Assembly: GCA_964012875.1 (NCBI GenBank)
Contig: CAXGUU010000045.1
Span: 1-15,138, forward strand
Direction: 5' to 3'
From: CAXGUU01 sp964012875
GTDB lineage: Bacteria; Pseudomonadota; Gammaproteobacteria; Ga0077536
Length of the DNA stretch: 15,138 nt
The translations under genes and the position numbers were made by a program. Under the pieces are notes generated by a model. That model did not search any database, was not told where the DNA came from, and worked only from the letters and a program-made list of their open reading frames with translations. Of the stretch, positions 14,618 to 15,138 are shown one piece after another. Numbering within the stretch: position 1 is the first letter of the stretch; the number at the start of each line of letters is the position of its first letter.

Positions 14618-15138
14618 ATGTCTGAACGCATTCTTTTCGTCACCGGCAAACTCGCCAAGCACAGCTTGATCCGCACGCTCGAATCGATGGGCGAGTGCGG
14701 CTTCGAGTGGGAAATTCTTGAGCCGGGCGCGACAGTCGCGGCTCTTATCACCAGCGATATGTTGCTGCGGCGGTTACCTGACCTCGCTGACTATGATCGT
14801 GTGCTGTTACCAGGCCGCTGTCGAGGCGATCTCGGCGTCCTGCAGCAAAGGTTCGGCGTCCGCTTCGAGCGCGGGCCGGAGGAACTGAAAGATTTGCCGC
14901 GTTTTTTTGGCGCGTCGGGGAGCGAACGGTCTATCGACAAGACGGATATCAAAATATTCGCTGAAATTGTCGACGCGCCCAATCTCACTATCGATGAAAC
15001 CGTTACGCGCGCCGAGCGCTATCGAGCGGACGGTGCTGATGTGATCGATTTGGGCTGCCTGCCGGATGTTCCCTTCGCGCACCTCGAAAAAAGTGTCGCG
15101 GCCTTAGGCGAGGCGGGTTTCGCCGTCAGCATAGACTC
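14618..15138 (+). CDS. DUF6513/dihydropteroate synthase-like protein (H4MPT biosynthesis type), partial at the right edge
   Basis: An open frame runs from ATG 14618 through the window end (173 codons, no stop). Residues 1 to about 125 match the DUF6513 pattern: ERILFVTGKLAKHSLIRTLE, then VAALITSDMLLRRLP, then DRVLLPGRCRGDLGVL, then ERGPEELKDLPRFFG. The dihydropteroate-synthase-like domain then begins: TIDETVTRAERYRADGADVI, then DLGCLPDVPF, then AGFAVSID at the edge. This architecture (TIGR00284-type) occurs in methanogens and in methylotrophic bacteria, where its gene lies with tetrahydromethanopterin-pathway genes. It is distinct from folate-pathway FolP. The ribosome site is weak. The full gene should run several hundred bases further right, and other H4MPT genes may follow. 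Family call firm; pathway role by inference. Confidence 0.85.
   Translation, partial: MSERILFVTGKLAKHSLIRTLESMGECGFEWEILEPGATVAALITSDMLLRRLPDLADYDRVLLPGRCRGDLGVLQQRFGVRFERGPEELKDLPRFFGASGSERSIDKTDIKIFAEIVDAPNLTIDETVTRAERYRADGADVIDLGCLPDVPFAHLEKSVAALGEAGFAVSID

Overview
The window reads as chromosomal DNA from a Gammaproteobacterium. Evidence: CysB closely resembles the enteric protein, birA-coaX lies beside a tRNA-Thr(UGU) gene, and there are a COG4324-type lipoprotein peptidase and an MMPL/YCF48/DUF1302 envelope cluster. No insertion sequence, integrase, phage gene or CRISPR array is visible. The last gene, cut by the right edge, is a DUF6513/dihydropteroate-synthase-like gene of the type tied to tetrahydromethanopterin (H4MPT) cofactor synthesis. 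It hints at H4MPT-dependent C1 metabolism. Genus-level placement cannot be supported from the sequence.

Layout. Positions 1-75 hold a plus-strand terminator for a gene left of the window. Positions 151-5391 (minus) hold an envelope module: a 12-TM MMPL/RND-like pump, a secreted YCF48-type beta-propeller, and a DUF1302 outer-membrane protein. The first two form an operon that starts at a strong sigma-70-like promoter with a long leader and ends at an 11-bp-stem terminator. DUF1302 has its own promoter and a perfect 12-bp palindrome, and its C-terminus looks truncated. Positions 5955-6030 hold tRNA-Thr. Positions 6233-8354 (minus) hold birA, coaX and a small membrane-protein gene, joined by two GTGA stop/start overlaps; the small gene is interrupted by an in-frame TGA. 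Positions 8481-10717 (minus) hold a mercaptopyruvate-type sulfurtransferase followed by a membrane FHA protein that keeps only the first part of a von Willebrand A domain. Divergent from these is a lipoprotein zinc peptidase (10810-11928, plus). Then come a frameshifted cytoplasmic FHA gene (12136-12941, plus), cysB (minus, TTG start), a frameshifted ydcH/DUF465 gene (minus), and the partial DUF6513/DHPS-like gene (plus).

How they work together. MMPL, YCF48 and DUF1302 plausibly form one inner membrane-periplasm-outer membrane transport or assembly system with unknown cargo. birA and coaX are cofactor genes (biotin attachment, coenzyme A). CysB and the sulfurtransferase both concern sulfur metabolism but are not adjacent. 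The two FHA proteins may bind phosphothreonine, but no kinase or phosphatase is in view.

A general caution: within 15 kb I see one in-frame stop, two single-base frameshifts, one apparent C-terminal truncation and one gene lacking most of a domain. Either the genome is losing genes or the sequence contains indel errors. The two cannot be separated without reads or a second genome.
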